Positions 1 through 6,592 of a DNA stretch of 32,398 nucleotides are shown piece by piece (the stretch's first letter is position 1; every line of letters starts with the position of its first letter). Position numbers and translations under genes: made by a program. The stretch is from a virus. Below the pieces are notes generated by a model. It had not been told where the DNA came from, ran no database searches, and was given only the letters and a program-made list of their open reading frames with translations. Location: positions 1 through 32,398 of the IMG/VR virus record IMGVR_UViG_3300010430_000315. The stretch is one strand, 5' to 3'.

Positions 1-1
1 C

Positions 2-1393
2 AGCGGCGGTGAAGGTGCTGACGATGCTAGGATGTATTTTAGAGCATCCGACAATTCCAACCGATTTACCATTGAAACAGATTTAGACGGATCAACTTCT
101 AATGATTTATTAGGCTTTAGAGCAGTTGGTACTGACAACATACTCGTTTTAAAAGGAAACGGCAACGTAGGTATCGGAACGGATAGTCCTAGTGCTAAGT
201 TAGAGGTTGAAGGCAGCGCTAATAATGCTGATATTGGTATAAGTATAAATAACACCTTTGATGATAATGATCCAGCCAGTAACCCTACTTCAGTATTATT
301 TTTAAATGCTGCAAGTAACAACGGTTACCTTAGAGTTCACGGAGCGCCTGCTGATACAGCTGCAAAACATCAAATAGATTTAGGTTCTACAGCGGCAAGT
401 GCCTTTCTAACATTTTCTCCAAGTGGATCAGAAAAAATGCGCATATCTGCAAACGGCAGCGTAGGTATCGGAACTACTAGTCCTTCTACACCGTTAGATG
501 TTAATGGTGAAATTAATGCCTCTGGAGATGGTTATTATATAAACGGAGAGGCGTGGGCTGTTCAGTATTCAAATGTTTTAACATTAGGTGATTGGGACGG
601 TAATGATTTTCCAACTCGTATAATGGACAATAACTCAAACGAGATACTAAGAGTCGCCGATGGTGGAGTAGGTATTGGAACGACTAGTCCTAACACTGCT
701 TTAGAAGTTAATGGAGCTATTTCAGCAACTAGTTCTGATTTTGTTTCAGGGTCAACAGGCTCAAGACTATTATTACAAACATCAAGCTCTCCTGATACGT
801 ACTCATACATACAAGCAACAGGCGCTGGAGGGACCTTAGTTTCTGCAGCATTAGCGCTTCAACCAGATGGAGGTAACGTAGGTATTGCGACGACTAGTCC
901 AGGCTCTAAGTTAGATATAGTAGGAGCAACTAATGCCTCTGATTCTTCTTTACTTAGAGTAAGAACAACTGACAATCCAAACGCTCCTGAAAAAGTTGTT
1001 GGTTTTTACGTAAATACAAGTACAGAAAGAGGTTTTATATCTGTAAACCAATATCAAACAGCTTATAGTACTTCTTCTGACTATAGATTAAAAGAAAATA
1101 TTGTACCAATACCTAACAGTATAGAAAGATTAAAGGAATTAAAGCCTTGTAGGTTTAACTTTATACAGGGTGACCCTAATCATGTAGTAGATGGGTTTAT
1201 AGCTCATGAAGCAGCTGAAGTAATTCCTGAAGCTGTAACCGGTGAAAAAGATGCTGTAGATGAAGATAACAACCCATCATATCAAGGTATAGATCAGGGT
1301 AAAATAGTACCTTTGCTAACAGCAGCTCTACAAGAAGCAATAAATAAAATAGAACAATTAGAGAAAAGAATACAAACACTAGAAAACAATTAA
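2..1393 (+). CDS. Tail fibre / receptor-binding protein with C-terminal S74 self-cleaving chaperone (5' partial)
   Basis: The reading frame is already open at base 2, upstream of the first ATG at base 32, so this is the C-terminal part of a longer protein. The visible part carries four repeats of the type G-N/S/G-V-G-I-G-T-x-S-P, usual in phage fibre shafts, followed at about residues 345-453 (counting from the ATG) by a Peptidase_S74 intramolecular chaperone. The signature SDYRLKENI is present. By analogy with endosialidase tailspikes, its Ser (codon 1076-1078) and the Lys five residues later (codon 1091-1093) would form the self-cleavage dyad. Cleavage before that Ser would release about 105 residues after the trimer folds. 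The end is a leucine-heptad coiled coil. The role would be host recognition at the tail tip. The class is secure; the receptor is unknown. Confidence 0.9.
   Translation, partial: SGGEGADDARMYFRASDNSNRFTIETDLDGSTSNDLLGFRAVGTDNILVLKGNGNVGIGTDSPSAKLEVEGSANNADIGISINNTFDDNDPASNPTSVLFLNAASNNGYLRVHGAPADTAAKHQIDLGSTAASAFLTFSPSGSEKMRISANGSVGIGTTSPSTPLDVNGEINASGDGYYINGEAWAVQYSNVLTLGDWDGNDFPTRIMDNNSNEILRVADGGVGIGTTSPNTALEVNGAISATSSDFVSGSTGSRLLLQTSSSPDTYSYIQATGAGGTLVSAALALQPDGGNVGIATTSPGSKLDIVGATNASDSSLLRVRTTDNPNAPEKVVGFYVNTSTERGFISVNQYQTAYSTSSDYRLKENIVPIPNSIERLKELKPCRFNFIQGDPNHVVDGFIAHEAAEVIPEAVTGEKDAVDEDNNPSYQGIDQGKIVPLLTAALQEAINKIEQLEKRIQTLENN
161..901 (+). repeat. Four dispersed 30-bp in-frame repeats in the fibre gene
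   Basis: Copies lie at about 161-190, 455-484, 662-691 and 872-901 and share a core like GTAGGTATYGGAAC followed by TAGTCC. They encode the G-x-V-G-I-G-T-x-S-P shaft repeat. Spacings are 294, 207 and 210 bases, all multiples of three. The fourth copy is altered (GIAT instead of GIGT). They are coding repeats, not recombination sites as far as I can see. Confidence 0.8.
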
Positions 1394-1396
1394 ACA

Positions 1397-1753
1397 ATGG
1401 CAATTACTTACAAATGGGATATTCCCGCGATGAATGCTCACATTCAATCAGAAGGTGAAGAAAACGTGATCTACACGGTACATTACAGATACACAGGTTC
1501 TGAAGAGTCAAATGGTAAAATTTATTCATCAACCAATATTGGTACGCAGAGTTACAGTTATGTAGCTGGAGAGCCTTTCACGCCTTACGAAAACACTGAA
1601 GCTTTTGAAGCTATAGTTATCGGATGGTTAGAAAATTCTTTAGATGTAGATCAAATGCAAGATACTATAGCAGCAGACATACAATCTCAAATAGCACCAG
1701 TTAATGAGGACTTGTACTTCACATGGCAAAACCCTGTGCAGCCGACTGAATAA
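1397..1753 (+). CDS. Small hypothetical protein downstream of the tail fibre
   Basis: This 118-residue soluble, acidic protein begins MAITYKWDIPAMNA, three bases after the fibre stop codon, so it is probably co-transcribed with it. The middle has alternating polar and hydrophobic residues suggestive of beta strands, and it has no signal peptide or membrane segment. Small proteins of this kind, starting with a KW-containing strand, often follow structural genes in marine phages, but I cannot name a function. It may be a minor virion protein or a fibre accessory factor. The start is well set by the short spacing to the preceding stop. Confidence 0.6.
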   Translation: MAITYKWDIPAMNAHIQSEGEENVIYTVHYRYTGSEESNGKIYSSTNIGTQSYSYVAGEPFTPYENTEAFEAIVIGWLENSLDVDQMQDTIAADIQSQIAPVNEDLYFTWQNPVQPTE

Positions 1754-1846
1754 AAAAAAGTAATTTACACTTAAAACGTGTAATAATAAAGACCATGCAA
1801 AGCTATTAGCTTGTTATAATTAAATCAAATTAAATTAAATTAAAAT
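1754..1846 (+). promoter_or_regulatory. Leader of the chaperonin operon
   Basis: This is the longest gap in the left half of the window. It contains two small inverted repeats: TTACAC/GTGTAA (1765-1770 and 1778-1783) and AAGCT/AGCTT (1800-1804 and 1808-1812). A TATAAT hexamer follows at 1815-1820, then an A/T-only tract with repeated AAATT units up to the groEL ATG. No clear -35 box or Shine-Dalgarno is seen. A promoter here is plausible because transcription of the chaperonin genes would need a start, but it is only inferred. Confidence 0.35.
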
Positions 1847-3403
1847 ATGTCAGACAGAATTGTTAAAAACCTGAACTTTGGGGAAGACGCTAAAGCCACG
1901 GTATTTAAAGGAATCAAGAAACTAACTAAGGCTGTTAGCTCCACTCTTGGAGCTAGCGGTAAGTGTGTTATCTTGGAAGATGGTAGCGGTAAGCCAGTTA
2001 TTACTAAAGATGGTGTAACGGTAGCTGATTCTATAGTTTTATTGGATCCTGTTGAAAACATGGGTGCTACACTATTAAAAGAAGCGGCTAGAAAAACAGT
2101 TAAAGAAGCTGGTGATGGAACAACTACGGCCACGGTGCTAGCTCACTCAATACTTAAACAAGCTTACAAGCTTGATAAAGATTACAATGATAGAGACTTG
2201 AAAAACGGTATAAACAATGCTGTTGAAAAAGTTGTAAAATACTTAGAGAAAAACTCTATACAGGTAACAGGTGATATGATTGATTCTGTGGCCACTATAT
2301 CAACAAATAATGATCCAGTCTTAGGTAAAGTTATTGGAGATGCTTTTAGGTCCGTAGGAGAGACCGGGGTGGTTATGATGGAGACTACGAGTGAGTCTGA
2401 AACCTATGTAGATGTAGTTGACGGTATTCAGTATGAAAAAGGTTTAACTAATTCTAATTTTGTAACAAACAAGGCTACAAAAGAATCAGTACTTGAAAAC
2501 CCTCTAGTGTTGCTAGTTGATTCACCTATAGAAAGTATCAGGCAGATTCAATCTGTTTTAGAGTACGTTATCAAAAACACAAAGTCATTACTTATTGTTG
2601 CTGATATAGATCAACCAGTTCTATCGGCTTTAGCGATGAACAAGGTTAAAGGAAATATAAAAGTTAACGTTATTAACGCACCTACTTTTGGTATTAACAA
2701 AAAAGATACTTTAACCGACTTATCCATGTTAACTGGTGCTACAATTATAAACGAAGATCTTGGAGATGACCTAGATCTTATATCAGTAGACAAGCTAGGT
2801 GAATGTGTTAGAAGTGTAACTGGTGAACAAGATACTATTATACAAATAAAAGAAACACCAGAAGAAGTAAATGAGCTTATTCAGAAAATTAAAGACCAAC
2901 TTGAAACTGAAAAATCTCCTGCAAACGTTATACGACTTGAAACTAGACTTGCACGTTTATCTGCTAAGGTTGCAGTTGTTAAGGTTGGAGCGAACTCAGA
3001 CATTGAACTTAAAGAAAAGACGGATAGAGTCGAAGATGCTATCTGCGCTACAAAAGCCGCAATCAAAGAAGGTATAATCCCTGGTGGGGGTATTGCTTTG
3101 CTCAACGCGTCTACATATATAAAAGCTAAAAACAAAGGTGAAGAAGTTTTACTAAAAGCTATAAAAGCACCCTACGAGACTATTCTTTCTAATGCTGGAT
3201 TAGAGTTGGTTTATCCTGATAGAAAAAATAGAGGACTAAATGTGGTTACAGGTAAAGACGTAAATATGGTACGAGCTGGCATTATAGATCCACTGTTGGT
3301 TACTAAAAGCGCTTTAAGAAACGCGGCTTCGGTAGCGACTACGATATTATCTACAGATTGTGTAATCAATAATTTAAGAGTTGGAGATGAAAGCAATAGG
3401 TAG
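1847..3403 (+). CDS. groEL: Phage-encoded GroEL chaperonin (Cpn60)
   Basis: Cpn60 family ATPase that encloses unfolded proteins in a double-ring cage with GroES. At 518 residues it is close to bacterial GroEL (548) and lacks the C-terminal GGM-repeat tail. Visible motifs are ITKDGVTVA at 52-60, the nucleotide-binding GDGTTTATVLA at 89-99 (D90 matches E. coli D87), RVEDA with D397 matching catalytic D398, and the GGG turn at 413-415. By hand alignment the apical substrate-binding residues are partly changed: Y199 to L, Y203 to N, L234 to Q, V263 to A and V264 to M; F204, L237 and L259 are kept. The start aligns with the bacterial N-terminus. groES overlaps its 3' end, which makes a classic chaperonin operon. 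It probably serves folding of phage virion proteins; clients are unknown. Confidence 0.95.
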   Translation: MSDRIVKNLNFGEDAKATVFKGIKKLTKAVSSTLGASGKCVILEDGSGKPVITKDGVTVADSIVLLDPVENMGATLLKEAARKTVKEAGDGTTTATVLAHSILKQAYKLDKDYNDRDLKNGINNAVEKVVKYLEKNSIQVTGDMIDSVATISTNNDPVLGKVIGDAFRSVGETGVVMMETTSESETYVDVVDGIQYEKGLTNSNFVTNKATKESVLENPLVLLVDSPIESIRQIQSVLEYVIKNTKSLLIVADIDQPVLSALAMNKVKGNIKVNVINAPTFGINKKDTLTDLSMLTGATIINEDLGDDLDLISVDKLGECVRSVTGEQDTIIQIKETPEEVNELIQKIKDQLETEKSPANVIRLETRLARLSAKVAVVKVGANSDIELKEKTDRVEDAICATKAAIKEGIIPGGGIALLNASTYIKAKNKGEEVLLKAIKAPYETILSNAGLELVYPDRKNRGLNVVTGKDVNMVRAGIIDPLLVTKSALRNAASVATTILSTDCVINNLRVGDESNR

Positions 3404-3647
3404 AAATTTAATTATAAAGAAACAAAAAGAAGGGACTACTAAAACAAAAGGTGGTCTACTTCTTGCTGAGTCACATAGAGAAGATATTAGATATATAGAA
3501 GCTAGTGTAATTTCTATTGGAAGTGATGTAGTTGGCGTTAAAGAAAATGATAAAATATTTTTTGATAGACACGCCGGTCACAAAATAGAAATAGATAAAG
3601 ACTTTTATCACGTTATTAAACTAGAAGATATAGTTGTTGTTTTATGA
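3387..3647 (+). CDS. groES: Phage-encoded GroES co-chaperonin (Cpn10)
   Basis: This 86-residue protein has the GroES layout: an N-terminal strand (AIGRNLIIKK), a mobile loop with GGLLL in the place of the GGIVL GroEL-binding tripeptide, a strand ASVISIGSDV, the KENDKIFF strand matching K-V-G-D-I-V-x-F, and a C-terminal strand around EDIVVVL. It would cap GroEL and form the folding chamber. I chose the ATG at 3387; a TTG six bases upstream is possible but adds only two residues. The gene overlaps the end of groEL by 17 bases, which suggests translational coupling. Length is slightly below the usual 95-100 residues, mainly in the roof loop. Confidence 0.9.
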   Translation: MKAIGRNLIIKKQKEGTTKTKGGLLLAESHREDIRYIEASVISIGSDVVGVKENDKIFFDRHAGHKIEIDKDFYHVIKLEDIVVVL

Positions 3648-4090
3648 AAAGGCTAGACGCAAGGGACATGAAAGATATGAACTTGCTAAAACATTACCGT
3701 ATAATACGCAAATGGGCCTGTAAAAACAACAATCTAAATGACGCTGATTTAGAGCTTTTGATATATCTTGATTGTATGGAGCATTTTTCAAAGCAAGACT
3801 TTAAAACTGGCTCCTACTCTTACAGCTGGGATAATAGACGCTGGAATAAGCTTCTAAAAGCTGACTGGATAAAAGTGTGGAGAAAAAGAAATAGAACTAC
3901 TCAGTTATATCACATATATCAAATATCCTTCAAGGGAAAACAGCTTATAAACAGGATGTACAGGACTATGTTAGGTGAAGATGATATACCGACTAGCTCA
4001 AGAAGAAATAAAATAATAAGCGGTAATAGTTATACAGATAAAGTTTTAACTACAGCCATATATAATGTTAACAACGATAAAGAAAGATAA
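3644..4090 (+). CDS. Winged-helix-like protein, possible transcriptional regulator
   Basis: The ATG overlaps the groES stop in an ATGA junction, so it is translated with the chaperonin genes. The 148-residue protein has an N-terminal helical part (LLKHYRIIRKWACKNN, then a helix LELLIYLDCMEHF), a recognition-like segment RRWNKLLKADWIKVWRKR, and a wing-like strand pair TTQLYHIYQISFKGKQLINRMY. This order resembles MarR/winged-helix DNA-binding domains. It is basic in the middle and has no membrane segment. A role in late transcription or in controlling this operon is possible but inferred. I do not know a characterised relative. Confidence 0.45.
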   Translation: MKRLDARDMKDMNLLKHYRIIRKWACKNNNLNDADLELLIYLDCMEHFSKQDFKTGSYSYSWDNRRWNKLLKADWIKVWRKRNRTTQLYHIYQISFKGKQLINRMYRTMLGEDDIPTSSRRNKIISGNSYTDKVLTTAIYNVNNDKER

Positions 4091-4092
4091 CT

Positions 4093-4425
4093 ATGCCCAA
4101 TTACGAACAAGACTTAAGAGCTACAACAGGCAACGCACCTACGAAGTATGTTGACCCGTTGACTGGATTACAAGTACCATATCCCCAAGCAACTTACCAA
4201 ACACCTACACCAGGTAACCAAATGGGAACCGCGAAACCGCTGTTTAACGATAACACTGTAAATGCTGGTAACCAAATTTTTGGAGATGTCGAACAAAGAC
4301 AAATGTCTCTACAAAATCAATCTGGAATTGTTCAAGCTCCTCTGTATTTTAAAGACCAGACAGGAGATGGTAAAATAACGCAGGCTGATGTTATAAAAGC
4401 AAGAACTGAAGGATATAAAAAATAA
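4093..4425 (+). CDS. Small protein with C-terminal EF-hand-like calcium loop
   Basis: This 110-residue protein begins two bases after the preceding stop. The first 80 residues are low-complexity, rich in Pro, Thr, Gln and Asn, and probably disordered. Near the C-terminus DQTGDGKITQAD (about 88-99) matches a calcium-binding EF-hand/dockerin loop: D at positions 1 and 5, G at 6, I at 8 and D at 12. The following helix ADVIKARTEG is short, so this is a single half-site and would need a partner for strong calcium binding. It may be a minor virion protein. Function is unknown. Confidence 0.55.
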   Translation: MPNYEQDLRATTGNAPTKYVDPLTGLQVPYPQATYQTPTPGNQMGTAKPLFNDNTVNAGNQIFGDVEQRQMSLQNQSGIVQAPLYFKDQTGDGKITQADVIKARTEGYKK

Positions 4426-4438
4426 AAAATAAAAAATT

Positions 4439-4636
4439 ATGGCAAAAAAAGTAACAAAAGCTGATGTTAACGCCGGAGGCGTAGTTGGTGAAAACACTAT
4501 TTGGGACGGACCGTTAAGTCAACTAGGTAGACCTCATGGTAAAGGTTCTAGTAGTGGATCAAAAGGTATGAGGTTAAAACTAGCAGATTGTGGTTGTGAT
4601 TCCTTAAAAGGACCGATCACTCAAAGAGCTAAGTGA
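4439..4636 (+). CDS. Small hypothetical protein with Gly/Ser-rich middle and CGC motif
   Basis: This 65-residue basic protein is preceded by an A/T-only leader (AAATAAAAAATT) and has no Shine-Dalgarno. It has a lysine-rich start (MAKKVTKAD), a Gly/Ser-rich linker (GKGSSSGSKG) and an LADCGCDSLKG stretch with a Cys-Gly-Cys pair that could bind metal or form a disulfide. It is similar in size and charge to the other small genes of this cluster. I do not recognise the family. Confidence 0.5.
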   Translation: MAKKVTKADVNAGGVVGENTIWDGPLSQLGRPHGKGSSSGSKGMRLKLADCGCDSLKGPITQRAK

Positions 4637-4640
4637 TAAC

Positions 4641-4793
4641 ATGATGTCAATGGGAGATATAAAATTGTATATGTTAAACGTAAGTGCGTTTGCTGTATCT
4701 ATGTCTAGTATAGATGTAGTGCTTAAGCTGACTTTATTAGCTGTGTCTATTGGCTACACAGTTCAAAAATGGTATAATCTAAACAAAAAATAA
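4641..4793 (+). CDS. 50-residue membrane peptide, holin-like
   Basis: This short open frame starts at ATG 4641, four bases after the previous stop, and ends at TAA 4791-4793, one base before the next ATG, so it fills the gap exactly. It begins MMSMGDIKLYMLNVSAF; the hydrophobic span from about residue 10 to 42 includes VVLKLTLLAVSIGYTV and is followed by a positively charged tail ending YNLNKK. That pattern fits a single-pass or hairpin membrane peptide such as a small holin or pinholin. A second ATG at 4644 and a third at 4650 are alternative starts. The holin role is inferred. Confidence 0.55.
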   Translation: MMSMGDIKLYMLNVSAFAVSMSSIDVVLKLTLLAVSIGYTVQKWYNLNKK

Positions 4794-4794
4794 T

Positions 4795-5067
4795 ATGGCT
4801 AAGCTGGAAAAATCAAAAATGGCTTGCAATAAACCTAAGAAGACTCCTAGTCACTCAACCAAGTCTCACGTGGTTAAAGCTTGTAGCAACGGTAAAGAAA
4901 AAATTATTAGGTTTGGACAACAAGGAGTTAGTACAGCTGGTAAACCTAAAGAAGGTGAATCAGCCAAGCAAAAAGCAAGACGCGCAAGTTTCAAAGCTAG
5001 GCATGCTAAAAACATTAAAAAAGGTAAAATGTCCGCTGCTTACTGGGCTGATAAAGTTAAATGGTAA
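4795..5067 (+). CDS. Small, strongly basic protein (marine phage family), possible DNA-binding or virion protein
   Basis: The protein has 90 residues and is very rich in Lys and Arg. Its core reads as a compact conserved domain: HVVKACSNGKEKIIRFGQQG, then a basic helix around KQKARRASFKARHAKN and an aromatic end MSAAYWADKVKW. I recall similar sequences in many uncultured marine phages, always without assigned function. The charge suggests nucleic-acid binding, possibly with packaged DNA. It begins one base after the membrane peptide stop. Confidence 0.6.
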   Translation: MAKLEKSKMACNKPKKTPSHSTKSHVVKACSNGKEKIIRFGQQGVSTAGKPKEGESAKQKARRASFKARHAKNIKKGKMSAAYWADKVKW

Positions 5068-5079
5068 AAATAAATAACT

Positions 5080-5358
5080 ATGAATAAAGGTAAAAAATAC
5101 GATCAAAAAGAAGCTTACAATAAAAATTTAAGCGCTAGTGCTAGATTACACTACTTAGAAAACGCTAGACACGATGCTGATTCTCCAGCTAAAATGGCCT
5201 ACGGCAAATCTCCAGCGAAAATGGAATCTGTTAAAACAGAAAAAAACAACTTGCTTAAAGACAATCCAATAGCTAACAAAGCTTCAGGATCTTTCATGTC
5301 TAAACATAGTCAATCAGGTTTTGCTTCTCCAATAAAGAAAAAAAGCTGTAAATACTAG
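5080..5358 (+). CDS. Small basic protein with SPAKM repeats
   Basis: This 92-residue Lys-, Ser- and Asn-rich protein is probably largely disordered. It contains two SPAKM motifs, encoded by near-identical 16-base units at 5182-5197 and 5209-5224, and a third related FASPIKKK at the C-terminus. Ser-Pro-basic motifs recall the DNA minor-groove-binding SPKK elements of histone H1, which would fit a DNA-associated virion protein, but this is a loose analogy. The leader is A/T-only (AAAAATAAATAACT). It sits between another basic protein and the HExxH gene. Confidence 0.5.
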   Translation: MNKGKKYDQKEAYNKNLSASARLHYLENARHDADSPAKMAYGKSPAKMESVKTEKNNLLKDNPIANKASGSFMSKHSQSGFASPIKKKSCKY

Positions 5359-5359
5359 T

Positions 5360-5671
5360 ATGTCTTTTAAGCTAAAACCACCTATCGAGTGTGATAGTAC
5401 TCCAGTGTATCAAAAAGATATGGAAGATGGTGTTTTAGGTATGGCTAATAGAAATGGCACCATACTCGTGTCTAAAAACTTGAGTCCTAACAAGATGGAA
5501 GAAGTAATAGAGCACGAGAAAGTGCATATTGACCAAATGAAGCGTGGTGACTTGGATTATGATAGTGGTAGTGTCTACTGGAAAGGTAGAAAATACTCTA
5601 GAAAATCTATGATGGAAGGTGCTAAAAACCTGCCATGGGAAAAGGAAGCATACAACAAAACTAAAAAATGA
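5360..5671 (+). CDS. Small zincin (HExxH) metallopeptidase-like protein
   Basis: This 103-residue protein has HEKVH at 52-56 in a helix (EEVIEHEKVHIDQMKRG), the zinc-binding motif of gluzincin-type metallopeptidases. PWEKEAYNK near the C-terminus could supply a third zinc ligand (E94 or E96), as in small WExEAY-type peptidase domains of the DUF4157-like kind. No signal peptide is visible. It begins one base after the preceding stop, and its own stop overlaps the start of the holin gene by four bases (ATGA). It may process virion proteins or help lysis; both roles are inferred. Confidence 0.6.
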   Translation: MSFKLKPPIECDSTPVYQKDMEDGVLGMANRNGTILVSKNLSPNKMEEVIEHEKVHIDQMKRGDLDYDSGSVYWKGRKYSRKSMMEGAKNLPWEKEAYNKTKK

Positions 5672-6072
5672 AAAAAATACTAAGCCTTTTAACAGGCGGT
5701 CTCATTAAAGACGTTGGTAGTGTTATAGATAAGTTAACCACTACGGACGAGGAAAGATTAGCTGCTAAGCACAAAATACAAGAATTACTAGAAAAGGCAG
5801 ATAAAGAGGCTCAAGACCAGGTTACTGATAGATGGAAGATGGATATGCAGTCTGATTCTTTTTTATCAAAGAACATTAGACCGTTAGTCATGGTTTATTT
5901 AACAGCTGTTTTCACTATTCTAGCATTTGCAGATGGTAATATAGGTGGTTTTAAAATAAACGTAGCATATATACCAGTTTTCCAAACGTTACTAATGACC
6001 ACTTATGGTGCTTATTTTGTTGGTAGGACATGGGAAAAGAATAAAAAATCAAGTGATAATAAAGATAAGTAA
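5668..6072 (+). CDS. Holin, 3TM GTA-type family
   Basis: This 134-residue protein has an amphipathic N-terminus (MKKILSLLTGGLIKDVGSVI), a charged helix EERLAAKHKIQELLEKADKE, and two clear membrane segments at about 71-90 (RPLVMVYLTAVFTILAFADG) and 98-120 (through IPVFQTLLMTTYGAYFVG), followed by a basic hydrophilic tail. This order is that of the 'holin of 3TMs, for gene-transfer release' family, where a fixed hydrophilic helix precedes the membrane part. It would make lesions in the inner membrane at the end of infection. Its start overlaps the upstream stop, so it is coupled to the HExxH gene. No endolysin is recognised in the window. Confidence 0.75.
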   Translation: MKKILSLLTGGLIKDVGSVIDKLTTTDEERLAAKHKIQELLEKADKEAQDQVTDRWKMDMQSDSFLSKNIRPLVMVYLTAVFTILAFADGNIGGFKINVAYIPVFQTLLMTTYGAYFVGRTWEKNKKSSDNKDK

Positions 6073-6098
6073 ATATAAATTTAATCAAATCAAAGAAA

Positions 6099-6365
6099 AT
6101 GAGTAAAATCACAAAAGAACAATTAGAGAAAATTAAAGAACAACAAGGGAGACTGCAAGGTATCTTAACTGATATTGGTATTATTGAAGTACGTAAGCAT
6201 GAAGCCCTTCACACTCAAGCTGTTATATCTCAAGAGGTTGAAGCTACAAAGAAACAACTCGAAGAGGAGTATGGTGCTATCAATATCAATATGACCGATG
6301 GTAGTTACACTGAGATTGAGGTGAAAGATGACTCTGAAATGACAGTTGTTAAATCTAATAACTAA
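6099..6365 (+). CDS. Small coiled-coil protein
   Basis: This 88-residue protein is helical over residues 1-60 (LEKIKEQQGRLQGILTDIG, then VSQEVEATKKQLEEE-like heptads) and ends in an acidic strand-rich tail. The leader TTTAATCAAATCAAAGAAA has no Shine-Dalgarno. The stop TAA shares its last A with the next ATG (TAATG). It is similar in size and shape to small coiled-coil proteins seen in many marine phages. Function is unknown; a scaffold, chaperone or regulator role is possible. Confidence 0.55.
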   Translation: MSKITKEQLEKIKEQQGRLQGILTDIGIIEVRKHEALHTQAVISQEVEATKKQLEEEYGAININMTDGSYTEIEVKDDSEMTVVKSNN

Positions 6366-6592
6366 TGAACTCTGTAGTTAGAAAAATAAGTATTGGTTCT
6401 GATTACAAAAACGACGCGATGCATTATGCTGTTGGTCAACAGGTTTACGGAGGTCATACTATATCGGCCATACTTTACTCTGAAGATGATAGTTCTTATA
6501 GTATCTATATCAAAAAAAAGGACGAGGTAATGCCATGGAAGAAATTTAATTCTAACATGGCTATCTCTGTTGAATATGATCTAGAATACTAA
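6365..6592 (+). CDS. Small hypothetical protein
   Basis: This 75-residue protein begins MNSVVRKISIGSDYKND and seems mostly beta-stranded (for example VYGGHTISAILYS and YSIYIKKK). It has no membrane segment or known motif. It is joined to both neighbours by TAATG junctions at 6363-6367 and 6590-6594, which points to translational reinitiation in a tightly packed operon that runs into the GroES-like gene and the terminase. I do not recognise a family. Confidence 0.55.
   Translation: MNSVVRKISIGSDYKNDAMHYAVGQQVYGGHTISAILYSEDDSSYSIYIKKKDEVMPWKKFNSNMAISVEYDLEY

Noticed and set aside
161-901. Regularly recurring short repeats as a possible CRISPR array
   Set aside because: They are in frame, spaced 207-294 bases and encode fibre shaft motifs.
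2-1393. Diversity-generating retroelement target in the fibre
   Set aside because: No reverse transcriptase or template repeat is visible in the window.
1754-1846. tRNA gene or CIRCE element in the gap before groEL
   Set aside because: No cloverleaf can be drawn, and the palindromes do not match the CIRCE consensus.
3381-3386. TTG start for groES
   Set aside because: ATG at 3387 gives the normal GroES N-terminus, and no ribosome-binding feature favours TTG.
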